Below are positions 43,780 through 52,458 of a DNA stretch of 64,000 nucleotides, in pieces. The position numbers and the translations under genes were made by a program. The notes under the pieces were generated by a model, which saw nothing but the letters and a program-made list of their open reading frames with translations, was not told the DNA's origin and ran no database searches. Position 1 is the stretch's first letter. Every line of letters begins with the position of its first letter. Source of the stretch: a bacterium (GTDB taxonomy: Bacteria; UBA10199; JAIBAG01); contig JAIBAG010000001.1 in the NCBI GenBank assembly GCA_019695305.1, positions 144,774 to 208,773 of the forward strand. The letters are read 5' to 3'.

Positions 43780-44257
43780 TTAATTTTTCCTTCATACGTT
43801 TTTCAACGTGGGGGTGAATCATCTGTTTGCCAGAGCCTCCAAAAGCCAATACTTCTTTAATAATGGAGGAGCTTACATGGGCAAAGCGTCCTTCGGTCAT
43901 CATGAACATGGTTTCGATATCGGGATGCAGCATGCGGTTTGCAAGCGACATCTGAAGTTCGTATTCATAATCAGCAACCGTTCGTATACCTCTTAAGATG
44001 GTATGAATTTTCTTTTTATGGCAATAATCTACCAACAGACCTTCATACGCATCGACTACCACCCTCTTTTTACCTCTAAAAATCTCTTTCAGCATGTCTA
44101 CCCGTTCACCCGGTTCAAAAAATGCTTTTTTCTTTTTATTAATGGCTACCAGAACCGTGATTTTGTCAAAAATCTCCAAACCACGCTCAATAATATTTAA
44201 ATGCCCAAATGTAGGAGGATCGAAAGAGCCGGGGCAGAGAGCGTGTTTTATAGCCAT
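43748..44257 (-). CDS. coaD: Phosphopantetheine adenylyltransferase CoaD
   Basis: The 169-residue enzyme makes dephospho-CoA from 4'-phosphopantetheine and ATP. CPGSFDPPTFGHLNIIERG (~8) holds the nucleotidyltransferase HxGH-type motif (here TFGHLN), and RGIRTVADYEYELQM (~88) and MMTEGRFAHVSSSIIKEVL (~118) are the conserved substrate-binding and catalytic regions. Length is normal. The neighbouring rsmD gene is the common CoaD partner. Confidence 0.96.
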   Translation of the reverse strand: MAIKHALCPGSFDPPTFGHLNIIERGLEIFDKITVLVAINKKKKAFFEPGERVDMLKEIFRGKKRVVVDAYEGLLVDYCHKKKIHTILRGIRTVADYEYELQMSLANRMLHPDIETMFMMTEGRFAHVSSSIIKEVLAFGGSGKQMIHPHVEKRMKEKLNEARKSRTKN

Positions 44258-44266
44258 TATAGCCTT

Positions 44267-44812
44267 CTATTCTTTTAGTTTTGCAAAACTAATGCGTGTT
44301 TGCCCGTATTTTCGTTCGTCGGTTACTTCTATATCAGGGCAAATAATGTGTTCGCGCGGGGAGTGTTCTATAACGATGAGTGTTTGAGCGTCAACGAGTT
44401 TATTCTCCACTAAACCATCCAGTGCCGGGTTTAAAAGATTTTTATCGTAAGGTGGATCTACAAAAACCACATCAAACCTTGCTTCTCTGGCCTTTATTTT
44501 TTCCAAAATACGGGGGATGGTGCCTTTAATGATGTGGGCTTTGCCTTCAAAACGGCATTTTTTGATATTGCTCTCAATTAATTTGAGGGCTTCCGGTAAA
44601 TCATCAATGAAATAGGCTTTGGCGGCACCACGGCTTAGGGCTTCTAGCCCCACGCTACCGGTACCGGCAAAAAAATCGGCCACAATGCATCCCTCAATAT
44701 CACCCAAAATATTAAAAATAGCGCCTTTTACCTTGTCGGCTGCGGGTCGTATTTTGTTTGATTTTGGCGCTAAAAGGGCATGGCCTCTCGCAAGGCCCGC
44801 AATAATTCTCAT
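44267..44812 (-). CDS. rsmD: 16S rRNA (guanine-N2)-methyltransferase RsmD
   Basis: The 181-residue enzyme methylates G966 of 16S rRNA. Seen: MRIIAGLARGHAL at the start, RPAADKVKGAIFNILG (~22), the SAM loop ADFFAGTGSVGLEALSRG (~44), and the catalytic motif FVDPPYDK (~118). Length is normal. The gene is followed by coaD after 9 bases, a frequent arrangement. Confidence 0.95.
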   Translation of the reverse strand: MRIIAGLARGHALLAPKSNKIRPAADKVKGAIFNILGDIEGCIVADFFAGTGSVGLEALSRGAAKAYFIDDLPEALKLIESNIKKCRFEGKAHIIKGTIPRILEKIKAREARFDVVFVDPPYDKNLLNPALDGLVENKLVDAQTLIVIEHSPREHIICPDIEVTDERKYGQTRISFAKLKE

Positions 44813-44815
44813 AAC

Positions 44816-45151
44816 TTAATGTTGGGCCATTCCCGAGAGTACGCCAAGGGCAATAATTGCTATATAAACAAGCGTTCCTAAACAAGAAAGAGCTGTTCCT
44901 ACAATACCCAAAATCATAGCTATTTTAGCCATGGTAAAATTGGATTCGTGGATGCGCTTTTCCTGAGCGGCTTTCATTTCGGAGCGGCCAATAATAAAGG
45001 CAGGAATGCCTGCAATAAAACCACAGCAAGTAAGCGATAAAATGGCTAAAATAAGAGAAATAACCGTCATAGTGCTGGTAGTAGCAGTTGGTGGAGTTCC
45101 CGGTGGTAAGGCCGTAGGGTTTATCGGCGGTGTTGAAGAAATATCATCCAT
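44816..45151 (-). CDS. DUF4190-type two-helix membrane protein
   Basis: The 111-residue product has a Pro/Thr-rich head (PPINPTALPPGTPPTATTS), a first helix (VISLILAILSLTCCGFIAGI), a GRSEMKAAQEKR loop, and a second helix (AKIAMILGIVGTALSCLGTL). The helix-loop-helix with a short positive loop resembles DUF4190 proteins of unknown function. It stands 3 bases upstream of rsmD on the same strand. Confidence 0.75.
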   Translation of the reverse strand: MDDISSTPPINPTALPPGTPPTATTSTMTVISLILAILSLTCCGFIAGIPAFIIGRSEMKAAQEKRIHESNFTMAKIAMILGIVGTALSCLGTLVYIAIIALGVLSGMAQH

Positions 45152-45262
45152 AAAAATCCTTTCTGATGAAAATAAAGAAAATACAACTTAACAAAATAAC
45201 CTATTGCGGTAAACAAGTTCTTCCGTTGACAGCTTGCTAACCCTGACATAAAAGGAGCTTCT

Positions 45263-46114
45263 ATGAAAAAAATACAACTTTTCACAGCATTAATGGGTCT
45301 TTTTGTTTCTTTTTCGGTTTTTGCCAAGGAGGAATACCTTTATCGTCGTAATGTGAACTGGGTCAAAATTAACGATGCTAGTTCCAAAGATATCCCCTTG
45401 GGTACTTTAAAACATCCCAACAACAGCATTTCGGTTGAGCAAATGGAAGGGATGCTTTTATCTATTAAAATTAATAAGCAGGCGATGTTTAAAAAAGAAG
45501 TCAATTCGGTAGATGTATTTGATGCCTGGGAAGCCCGCCAATATGCTCCGCTTCTTGCAGAGGGTTTATCTAAAGCAGGTCCCGACCAGGTAGTGAATTT
45601 TTCCATGGTTCATAAGCGCCCCATTTTTATTTTGCAAAAAGATTATATCAGTATTGCCAATGTATTTGTGGCTACAGATGGTGTTCATTTTCAGTTTACC
45701 AAGCTCTATGCTAAAATTGAGGGTGATTACCAAGCCGCGCACGATATGGACAAGGCGCTCCGTAAGGCCCACACCATGCGTCTTGCTTTAGATGCCGGTG
45801 CGGGACAGATGCTTTCTTATAATGGTACCAGCGAAATTGTTTTGGACCCTGCTTACGATTTTGTGAGTCAGGCTTATAATCGTTTAGCTAAAGCTCGTGA
45901 AGATGAAGAGCAGTCGCTTCGTGGTAAAAAGGCGGCTAAAAAAGAAGTGTCGGAAGAACAAAAACTAAAGCCAGGTGTATCGTCTACGCCGTCGTATTCC
46001 AACTCTGGTGATCCGGCTGCCCGTCTTAAAAAGCTGGATACTTTAAAAGCACAAAAATTAATTACCGATAAAGAATATCAAGATTTAAGAAAGAAAATTT
46101 TATCGGAACTATAA
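45263..46114 (+). CDS. Secreted SHOCT-domain protein
   Basis: The 283-residue product has a Sec signal (MKKIQLFTALMGLFVSFSVFA) and a charged middle domain, then a Ser/Pro-rich linker (PGVSSTPSYSNSGDP) and a C-terminal SHOCT-like helix pair (ARLKKLDTLKAQKLITDKEY, ~250-283). SHOCT domains appear at the ends of many bacterial proteins and often oligomerise. The function is unknown. AAAAGGAGC precedes the ATG. Confidence 0.75.
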   Translation: MKKIQLFTALMGLFVSFSVFAKEEYLYRRNVNWVKINDASSKDIPLGTLKHPNNSISVEQMEGMLLSIKINKQAMFKKEVNSVDVFDAWEARQYAPLLAEGLSKAGPDQVVNFSMVHKRPIFILQKDYISIANVFVATDGVHFQFTKLYAKIEGDYQAAHDMDKALRKAHTMRLALDAGAGQMLSYNGTSEIVLDPAYDFVSQAYNRLAKAREDEEQSLRGKKAAKKEVSEEQKLKPGVSSTPSYSNSGDPAARLKKLDTLKAQKLITDKEYQDLRKKILSEL

Positions 46115-46142
46115 ATATTTTGTTTAGAATATTTTTAAAAAA

Positions 46143-46164
46143 GGCACCCATCGGTGCCTTTTTT
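46143..46164. terminator. Rho-independent terminator between convergent genes
   Basis: GGCACC-CATC-GGTGCC (46143-46158) is flanked by A's on the left and T's on the right. It can end both the secreted SHOCT protein gene (plus) and the M24 peptidase gene (minus). Confidence 0.9.
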
Positions 46165-47299
46165 ATTGCTTATCAATTTCAAAAAATTTTGGGAATTTGG
46201 TTAGCACTTCCGAGCCACTGGCTGTAACATAGTGGTCATCTTCCAAACGAATGCCGCCATGTCTTTCGTAATAAAGCCCAGGTTCAATTGTTACCACAAA
46301 ACCTTTTTTAAGAATAATGTCGCGGATAGAAACAGAGGGAGGCTCATGAATATCAAGCCCCAGCCCATGGCCTGTGCCATGAATAAAGCCTTCCATCCGG
46401 CCATTTTTATTTTTGCCGGTTTTAAATCCATGCTTTTCAAGCGTATCTTTAGCGGCTTGATGAACTACTATAGCGTTTACACCATCACGTAGCTTTTCTG
46501 CTGCACGTTTATTGGCTTCAAGCACGGCCGAATACATTTTTTTTACCGTATCTGTAGGCCTGCCTTTTACCATGGTACGCGTCATATCAGCCCAATACTG
46601 AGTTTTGGCATGACGCGGAAAAATATCAAAAATAATAGGAGTGTGGGGCAATAGCGGACCATGGCCGTGATGATGTGGTAAGCTTCCTTGAGCACCAGAA
46701 GCTACAATGGTGTGATGAGCTACACAATTACGGCTCATGAGTTTGGTATTGATAAAACTTTGCATGAATTCAGAGGTAATAAGTTCCTTTCCCAAATAGA
46801 TGCGATTTTTTTTGATATTTGCTTTTTGTAAAAGTTCTACAGCTTCCCACAGGGTATTTTCTACCTGTATGGCTGCTTGTCGAATATAATTTTTTTCTAC
46901 TGTACTTTTTATTAAACGATTTTCGTAAAAAGGATCGGGTTTTATACTCAAACTGTATCCCATTTTTTTGAGAGCCTCAAAATAGATGGAGGGAAAATTG
47001 GAAGGAACGACGATCTTTTTAACTTTTTTCTTTTTAAAAATAAAATCAACAACTCGGGCATAAACGGGATAAGGAGAAGATGTTTTGCCTAATTGTTTAC
47101 CAATGTCGGTGAGTGATAAAATATGATGGACGGTAGCTTCCAGTTTGGCCCGATCAATTTCTAAATCGGAAAGAACCAAATATTTTTTTCCGGCTATTTC
47201 AAAATAAATGATAGGGTCGGGAACTAAAAAATGTGTTGAATAATAAAGATTAGAATCGGCCTCGGAGGCAGCAATCATCAGAATAGCAGGTTTAGTCAT
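46163..47299 (-). CDS. M24-family metallopeptidase (Xaa-Pro aminopeptidase-like)
   Basis: The 378-residue product has a creatinase-like N-terminal domain and a pita-bread C-terminal domain. Metal ligands are readable: FDIFPRH...ADMTRTM (~218-233), HGTGHGLGLDIHE (~308-320), EPGLYYERHGGIRLEDDHYV (~340-360). These match Asp, Asp, His, Glu, Glu of Xaa-Pro dipeptidase/aminopeptidase proteins. The substrate is unassigned. Confidence 0.9.
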   Translation of the reverse strand: MTKPAILMIAASEADSNLYYSTHFLVPDPIIYFEIAGKKYLVLSDLEIDRAKLEATVHHILSLTDIGKQLGKTSSPYPVYARVVDFIFKKKKVKKIVVPSNFPSIYFEALKKMGYSLSIKPDPFYENRLIKSTVEKNYIRQAAIQVENTLWEAVELLQKANIKKNRIYLGKELITSEFMQSFINTKLMSRNCVAHHTIVASGAQGSLPHHHGHGPLLPHTPIIFDIFPRHAKTQYWADMTRTMVKGRPTDTVKKMYSAVLEANKRAAEKLRDGVNAIVVHQAAKDTLEKHGFKTGKNKNGRMEGFIHGTGHGLGLDIHEPPSVSIRDIILKKGFVVTIEPGLYYERHGGIRLEDDHYVTASGSEVLTKFPKFFEIDKQ

Positions 47300-47321
47300 G
47301 CTGTTATTCTATCAAAAACGT

Positions 47322-48311
47322 TTATAACTTCCAAGGTTTTGCACCGGCTTCCAAAACTTCATTTAAAGCCTTGATGTTTTGTACGCCGCGGTCGGATAAC
47401 CAGTCTTCCAGTGCTTTAATACCTGATTTAGCATAAATGGGCATGCCGTCCTTCCAAGTGGCACGGCCGCACAATACGCCGTTATAGGCTACACCCGAAT
47501 CAGCCGCTAAAATAAGGCTTTCGCGAAATTCATCGTCCGATACACCAGCCGAGAGGTAAATAAACGGTTTATTGGTAGCTACAGCTGTTTTTTGAAAAAT
47601 ATCTTTGGCTTCTGCCATGTCGTAGGCAACTTCGCCTTTGCAAGCTTTGGCCCCCTTTACAAATTGCATGTTGATGGGAATTTCTACCTTTAAAACATCC
47701 ACGTTGTAACGGGGTTTGGAAAACTCTTCCATACTTTTGCGTACAATTTCGGGTTTCTTTTTGGCAAATTCCAAACTTTTTTCCGATTCGCTACCGGTAG
47801 GGTAACCTACAAATTCTAAAAAGTAGGGGATATCGTGGTGGGCACATTCGGCGCCAATGCGTTCTACCCAGGCGTGTTTAATTTCGTTTATCTTGGCGTC
47901 TTCAAAAGGAGAATAATAGAGTAAAATTTTAATTGCGTTAGCACCCTGAGCTATACTTTTAGATACTGTCCAGGTGGGAACTAGCACGGGAACGCGGCCG
48001 GGAGTGCTTTGATCATATCCTGTAGACTCATACGCTAATAAAAGACCAGCATTGGAGGAGCGGGCTCGGGCGGCTTCTAAGCCAAATTCGGGATCGAGTA
48101 AAATAGCTGAGGCATGGGGGGTTAAAATTTTGGTAACGGCCACTTTAAACTCCGACATCATTTCCGGGGTAATAGCACTAGGATCAACGCCCTTAGCAGC
48201 GGCAATTGATTTTTTAAGAGAACCGCGCTGATCCATAGCGGCTGCAGCAATAATACCCTTTTTGCTGGATAATTTTTTGAGATGAGATAATTTGTTTTCG
48301 GAAACGGCCAT
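47322..48311 (-). CDS. Tagatose 1,6-bisphosphate aldolase-type enzyme (LacD-like)
   Basis: The 329-residue product is read from the ATG at 48311 because AGGAG sits 7 bases upstream; the longer frame to 48422 adds an unrelated, hydrophobic tail that also overlaps the clpS upstream region. LacD-type class I aldolase segments are present: IIAAAAMDQRGSLKK (~20), ILLDPEFGLEAARA (~70), KILLYYSPFEDAKINE, and DVLKVEIPINM, with the Schiff-base-type lysine likely here (~205). It may act on tagatose-1,6-bisphosphate or another ketose bisphosphate. Confidence 0.82.
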   Translation of the reverse strand: MAVSENKLSHLKKLSSKKGIIAAAAMDQRGSLKKSIAAAKGVDPSAITPEMMSEFKVAVTKILTPHASAILLDPEFGLEAARARSSNAGLLLAYESTGYDQSTPGRVPVLVPTWTVSKSIAQGANAIKILLYYSPFEDAKINEIKHAWVERIGAECAHHDIPYFLEFVGYPTGSESEKSLEFAKKKPEIVRKSMEEFSKPRYNVDVLKVEIPINMQFVKGAKACKGEVAYDMAEAKDIFQKTAVATNKPFIYLSAGVSDDEFRESLILAADSGVAYNGVLCGRATWKDGMPIYAKSGIKALEDWLSDRGVQNIKALNEVLEAGAKPWKL

Positions 48312-48398
48312 AGTCATACTCCTTTTAGGGGCTAAAAATTTAAGCCGATTGATTAATGAATTTTGTGTATAATTGCAATGAGAAAGAAACGCTAAATC

Positions 48399-48719
48399 AT
48401 GCCGAATAAACATGAAAGCCAAACCGAAGGGGAAGCCCAGGTTGCTACAAAAGAGCGTGTTAAAGTCCCCAAAATGTACCAGGTGATTTTGCTCAATGAC
48501 GATTTTACGCCTATGGATTTTGTAGTGTGGATTTTAGAGTCGGTTTTTCACAAAACTAAGGATGAGGCTATTCGTGTTATGCTGGAAGTACATCAAAAAG
48601 GAAAAGGTATTTGCGGGGTGTATACGCACGATATGGCACGTACTAAAATGATGCACGTGAATCATTTGGCTAAAAAAAGCGAACACCCACTACAGTGCAT
48701 TATGGAACCTGCACCCTAG
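48399..48719 (+). CDS. clpS: ClpS, N-degron adaptor for ClpAP
   Basis: The 106-residue adaptor binds destabilising N-terminal residues and hands substrates to ClpA. Seen: a disordered head, then YQVILLNDDFTPMDFVVWIL (~27-46) with the degron pocket, HQKGKGICGVYTHDMARTK (~65) and the C-terminal EHPLQCIMEPAP. In many bacteria it lies beside clpA, but here a reversed oxidoreductase gene and an insertion-like element separate them. Confidence 0.95.
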   Translation: MPNKHESQTEGEAQVATKERVKVPKMYQVILLNDDFTPMDFVVWILESVFHKTKDEAIRVMLEVHQKGKGICGVYTHDMARTKMMHVNHLAKKSEHPLQCIMEPAP

Positions 48720-49603
48720 ACAATGGCGTTATTTAATTTTTTAATACTTTCTGTTAATTCGGCCACTAAACGTTTCATTAACCCATCAATTGTAGGGATA
48801 TCGTTAATTAAACCTACACCCTGGCCAGCACTCCATACATCTTTCCAACGCTTTAAGCCTTCGCCCTGGTTAGCATCAAAATGATCCAAGCTTTCTTTTA
48901 AAAAATTACAATCATGCCCCGTAACTTTGGGAGTTAAAATAATGTCTTCTGGTCCGGCGGATAAAATCATTTTTTTGTAAGAATCGGTAGCTGGCGCTTC
49001 TTGAGTAGCAATAAAGCGTGTGCCCATGTAGGCGGCGTCGGCACCAAGGGCTAAGGCTGCATGTACTTGCGAGCCATCCGAAATACCACCACTGGCTAGT
49101 ACCGGTAGTCCTGTTTCTTTTTTTAACCATGGTACTAAAACATTGGCCGCAATTTTTCCGGCATGTCCGCCAGCGCCAAACGAAACAGTGACCAAGCCAT
49201 CGGCACCCAGTTCTTTGCATTTAAGAGCGTGTTTTAAATTAATAACATCGCAAAACACCAAACCACCATAACCATGTACTTTTTTAATAACATCAGCAGG
49301 ATTTCCTAAACTGGTAATAACGAGTGGTACTTTATATTTTTCACACAAAGCCAAATCTTCTTCTAAGCGCATATTACCCATAATAATAAGATTAATGGCA
49401 AAGGGTGCTTTGGTTGTATCGCGTATTTCTCTAAGGCCAGCTTCAAACTCTTCGGCCGTGCGAGCATTAAGAGAGGGCATAGCGGCAAGGCCGCCGGCTT
49501 CACCCACAGCAATGAGCATTTTTGGGTTAGAGATGAGAAACATGGGAGCGCATACAATAGGGTACTTCATGCCTAATTTTTCGGTGAAGGGGGTTTTGAT
49601 CAT
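48716..49603 (-). CDS. Nitronate monooxygenase / FabK-like FMN protein
   Basis: The 295-residue product has a TIM-barrel FMN pattern: YPIVCAPMFLISNPKMLIAV (~14), a GADGLVTVSFGAGGHAG segment (~131) and LASGGISDGSQVHAALALGA (~169), then YMGTRFIATQEAP. Nitronate monooxygenases (2-nitropropane dioxygenase-type) and enoyl-ACP reductase FabK share this family; which reaction applies is not decided. The start codon is 13 bases from a MITE-like element that probably carries or disrupts its promoter. Confidence 0.85.
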   Translation of the reverse strand: MIKTPFTEKLGMKYPIVCAPMFLISNPKMLIAVGEAGGLAAMPSLNARTAEEFEAGLREIRDTTKAPFAINLIIMGNMRLEEDLALCEKYKVPLVITSLGNPADVIKKVHGYGGLVFCDVINLKHALKCKELGADGLVTVSFGAGGHAGKIAANVLVPWLKKETGLPVLASGGISDGSQVHAALALGADAAYMGTRFIATQEAPATDSYKKMILSAGPEDIILTPKVTGHDCNFLKESLDHFDANQGEGLKRWKDVWSAGQGVGLINDIPTIDGLMKRLVAELTESIKKLNNAIV

Positions 49604-49615
49604 AGGATTGTGACT

Positions 49616-49798
49616 GGAGGGTGGTATTTTTTTGATATCATTTTCATAAAACCCTTCGTTGTTTTGAGATTTGCGTCATAGTCGCTCCTCCCCACTTTGT
49701 GGGGCCCCTGGAGCTATTGCTTGTGAAAAACTTTGTTTTACACCGTGTTACGGGTGAGGGTTTTAAACAAAAATGATATCAAAAAAATACCACCCTCC
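49616..49798. mobile_element. MITE-like element with 29-bp terminal inverted repeats
   Basis: GGAGGGTGGTATTTTTTTG-starting 29 bases at 49616-49644 are a perfect inverted copy of the 29 bases at 49770-49798. The inner 125 bases carry no open frame and include the hairpin CCCCACTTTGTGGGG. No target-site duplication is obvious. Its ends fit a nonautonomous transposable element. It lies between two divergent genes, 13 bases from the FMN-protein start and 124 bases before clpA. Confidence 0.82.
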
Positions 49799-49869
49799 AA
49801 TTTTATGTGTTAATTTTTTATAAAATTTAGGGGTGTTGACAAAATTCTTTTCTTTACCATTCTGTAGCG

Positions 49870-49878
49870 TGCTATACT
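49870..49878 (+). promoter_or_regulatory. Candidate extended -10 promoter for clpA
   Basis: TGCTATACT gives a TGn extended -10 with a TATACT hexamer about 45 bases before the ATG; a -35 is weak (TTCTTT). A TTGACA at 49836-49841 is too far from it to pair. AAGGGGA before the ATG is the ribosome site. Confidence 0.4.
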
Positions 49879-49921
49879 TATTTTGAAAAGAAATTATTAG
49901 ATGAAATTTTAAGGGGAAAAC

Positions 49922-52210
49922 ATGATTACTGAAGAACTGGAAAAGACCTTAAACCGGGCTTATCAGGATGCTAAACTTCGAAGTCACGAATATATTACTC
50001 TTGAACACCTTTTATTATCACTCACCTACGATAAGACCGCCGCTCAAATTTTATATCACTGTGGGGCTAGTCTTTCAGAACTCCAGGCCGATGTTGATAT
50101 TTTTTTAAAAGAGCAAATGCCCAAAATTACCGATCCTAACCGTGTGGTAGATCCACAATATACAATTGGTGTTCAGTTTGTGTTGCAAACAGCAGCGGCT
50201 CAGATTCAGTCGTCGGGTAAAGGTACTATGGATGGTGGCGATGTGTTGGTGGCTCTTTTTCGCGAAAAAGAATCGCATGCTGTTTACTTTTTGGAAAAAC
50301 GCCATATTCATCGTTTTGATGTAGTTCGTTATATTGCGCATCAAATTTCTAAAAAAGAAACATTTCCACCCAAAGCCTTAACCGAATTGCATGGGGATGA
50401 AGAGAGTATGCATAAAGGGAAAGATCCCCTTACCAAATACTGTGTTAATTTAAATGAACACGCCAAAAAAGGAAAAATTGATCCTTTAATTGGCCGCGAC
50501 GACGAGTTGGAGCGCACGGTACATATTTTAGCGCGTCGAAAAAAGAACAATCCCATTTTTGTAGGAGATGCTGGTGTAGGCAAAACAGCTATTACCGAAG
50601 GATTAGCGCTTAAAATTGTAAAAGGTGATGTGCCTCCCATTTTAAAGGAATCAACCATTTATAAATTAGACATGGCGCGGCTTTTAGCCGGTACTAAATT
50701 TAGAGGCGAGTTTGAAGAACGTCTTAAAGAAGTGGTGGAACAAATTCAGGATGATCCTAAAAAAATACTTTTTATAGACGAAATTCATACCATTATTGGT
50801 GCTGGTGCTGTGAGTGGTGGGTCGATGGATGCATCAAATTTATTAAAGCCAGCTTTGGCCAGCGGTGATATTAAATGTATTGGTACTACTACATACAAAG
50901 AGTATCGCCAAATTTTTGAGAAGGATCATGCTCTTTCTCGCCGTTTTCAAAAGGTAGAGGTAAAAGAACCCTCCCACGAAGATACAATAAAAATTTTATT
51001 TGGACTTAAGAAAAAATACGAAGATTTTCACGGCGTGCAGTATTCTCCATCTGTTATTCGCAGCATTGTAGAATTATCAACACAGTATATTCATGATCAT
51101 CATCTGCCCGATAAGGCTATAGATGTGATGGATGAAGCCGGAGCTGAGGTAAAATTACGTAGCAAAAAGGAAAAAAATCCACGTGTGCATGTGGCCGATG
51201 CCGAGCGTGTGGTATCGCGTATGGCCCGTGTGCCGGCTAAAACGGTAAAGGTGGACGATAAAAAGAAATTAAAAGATCTTTCACGCGATCTTAAATTGCT
51301 CATTTATGGTCAAGACGAGGCCGTTGATAAAGTAGTGTCATCCATTCAATTATCGCGCTCTGGTCTTGCGGAACCCGATAAACCTATTGGATGCTTTTTA
51401 TTTGCGGGTCCTACTGGTGTTGGTAAAACCGAAACGGCCAAGCAATTAGCCAAAAGTTTGGGTGTTGAGTTTGTACGCTTTGACATGAGTGAGTACATGG
51501 AAAAACATACCGTGTCGCGGCTTATTGGATCGCCTCCGGGTTATGTAGGTTACGAAGAAGGTGGGCAACTCACCGAAGCCATTACGCGCAATCCTCATTG
51601 TGTTTTGTTGCTTGATGAAATTGAAAAAGCCCATCCCGATCTTTTTAATATCTTGCTTCAGGTGATGGATCACGCAACCTTAACAGACAATAATGGTCGT
51701 AAAGCTAATTTTAGGCAGGTAATTTTGATTATGAGTTCTAACGTAGGCGCCCGTGACTCGATGATTGCCACCATTGGTTTTGAAAAGGACATGTTTGAAG
51801 ATAAAAGTGATAAGGCGATAGAAAAAGCTTTTAGTCCCGAATTCCGTAATCGCTTAACCGGTGTTGTCAAATTTCATTCACTGGATCCTCGGGTGATTGA
51901 ACAGATTGTAGAAAAAATGATGGCTGAACTGGAGAATCGTCTTAAATCTAAAAATGTGACCGTGCAGCTTGATGCCGGCGCGCGCCAGTATTTGGCCGAA
52001 AAAGGTTTTGATAAAAAATTTGGAGCGCGTCCTATTAAGCGATTGATTGAAAACGAAGTGGCCAAAGTGCTTTCGGATGAGATTCTTTTTGGCAAATTAG
52101 AGCATGGAGGGCTTGTGACCATTAAAGAAAAAAATGGTAAATTAAGCTTTCATTTTGAGTCAAATTCCCCCGTTGAAAAAAAGAAGAAAAAAGAATTACA
52201 AACAGTGTAA
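49922..52210 (+). CDS. clpA: ATP-dependent Clp protease ATPase subunit ClpA
   Basis: The 762-residue unfoldase feeds ClpP and accepts ClpS. Seen: N-domain repeats (1-~145); D1 with Walker A GDAGVGKTA (~residue 215) and Walker B LFIDEIHTIIGAGA (~280); D2 with GPTGVGKTE (~496), LLLDEIEKAHPD (~563), and sensor RNRLTGVVKFH; and the ClpP-docking IGF loop (TIGFEKDMFE, ~616). No M domain of ClpB or ClpC length is present. Order on the plus strand is clpS, reversed FMN protein, element, clpA. Confidence 0.95.
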   Translation: MITEELEKTLNRAYQDAKLRSHEYITLEHLLLSLTYDKTAAQILYHCGASLSELQADVDIFLKEQMPKITDPNRVVDPQYTIGVQFVLQTAAAQIQSSGKGTMDGGDVLVALFREKESHAVYFLEKRHIHRFDVVRYIAHQISKKETFPPKALTELHGDEESMHKGKDPLTKYCVNLNEHAKKGKIDPLIGRDDELERTVHILARRKKNNPIFVGDAGVGKTAITEGLALKIVKGDVPPILKESTIYKLDMARLLAGTKFRGEFEERLKEVVEQIQDDPKKILFIDEIHTIIGAGAVSGGSMDASNLLKPALASGDIKCIGTTTYKEYRQIFEKDHALSRRFQKVEVKEPSHEDTIKILFGLKKKYEDFHGVQYSPSVIRSIVELSTQYIHDHHLPDKAIDVMDEAGAEVKLRSKKEKNPRVHVADAERVVSRMARVPAKTVKVDDKKKLKDLSRDLKLLIYGQDEAVDKVVSSIQLSRSGLAEPDKPIGCFLFAGPTGVGKTETAKQLAKSLGVEFVRFDMSEYMEKHTVSRLIGSPPGYVGYEEGGQLTEAITRNPHCVLLLDEIEKAHPDLFNILLQVMDHATLTDNNGRKANFRQVILIMSSNVGARDSMIATIGFEKDMFEDKSDKAIEKAFSPEFRNRLTGVVKFHSLDPRVIEQIVEKMMAELENRLKSKNVTVQLDAGARQYLAEKGFDKKFGARPIKRLIENEVAKVLSDEILFGKLEHGGLVTIKEKNGKLSFHFESNSPVEKKKKKELQTV

Positions 52211-52458
52211 TGAAGGGTTTTTACTATTGGATAGGTTTTTAGCCAATTTTATAACGCATTGTGTCGTATAATTGTATAATCATTTCAATAACTTAATAAC
52301 ACCATAATTTTTATAGCTTTTTTTGCTAAACACCCCGCAACTTTTATGTCAGTTATCCGATAACTTCTGGAACTGGGCATGAAGGAAGGGTTTCGCTCTT
52401 CTTTCATCAAAACATAATTTAAAAAAAATAGAATTTCAGGTTCGCGAAAGGAATTATT

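Noticed and set aside
45226-45254. TTGACA-N17-TAAAAG as a promoter for the SHOCT protein gene
   Set aside because: The -10 would overlap the ribosome-binding site and leave almost no leader.
52349-52363. AGTTATC-C-GATAACT palindrome as a confirmed operator
   Set aside because: A single short palindrome with no regulator nearby; mentioned with the gene but not listed separately.
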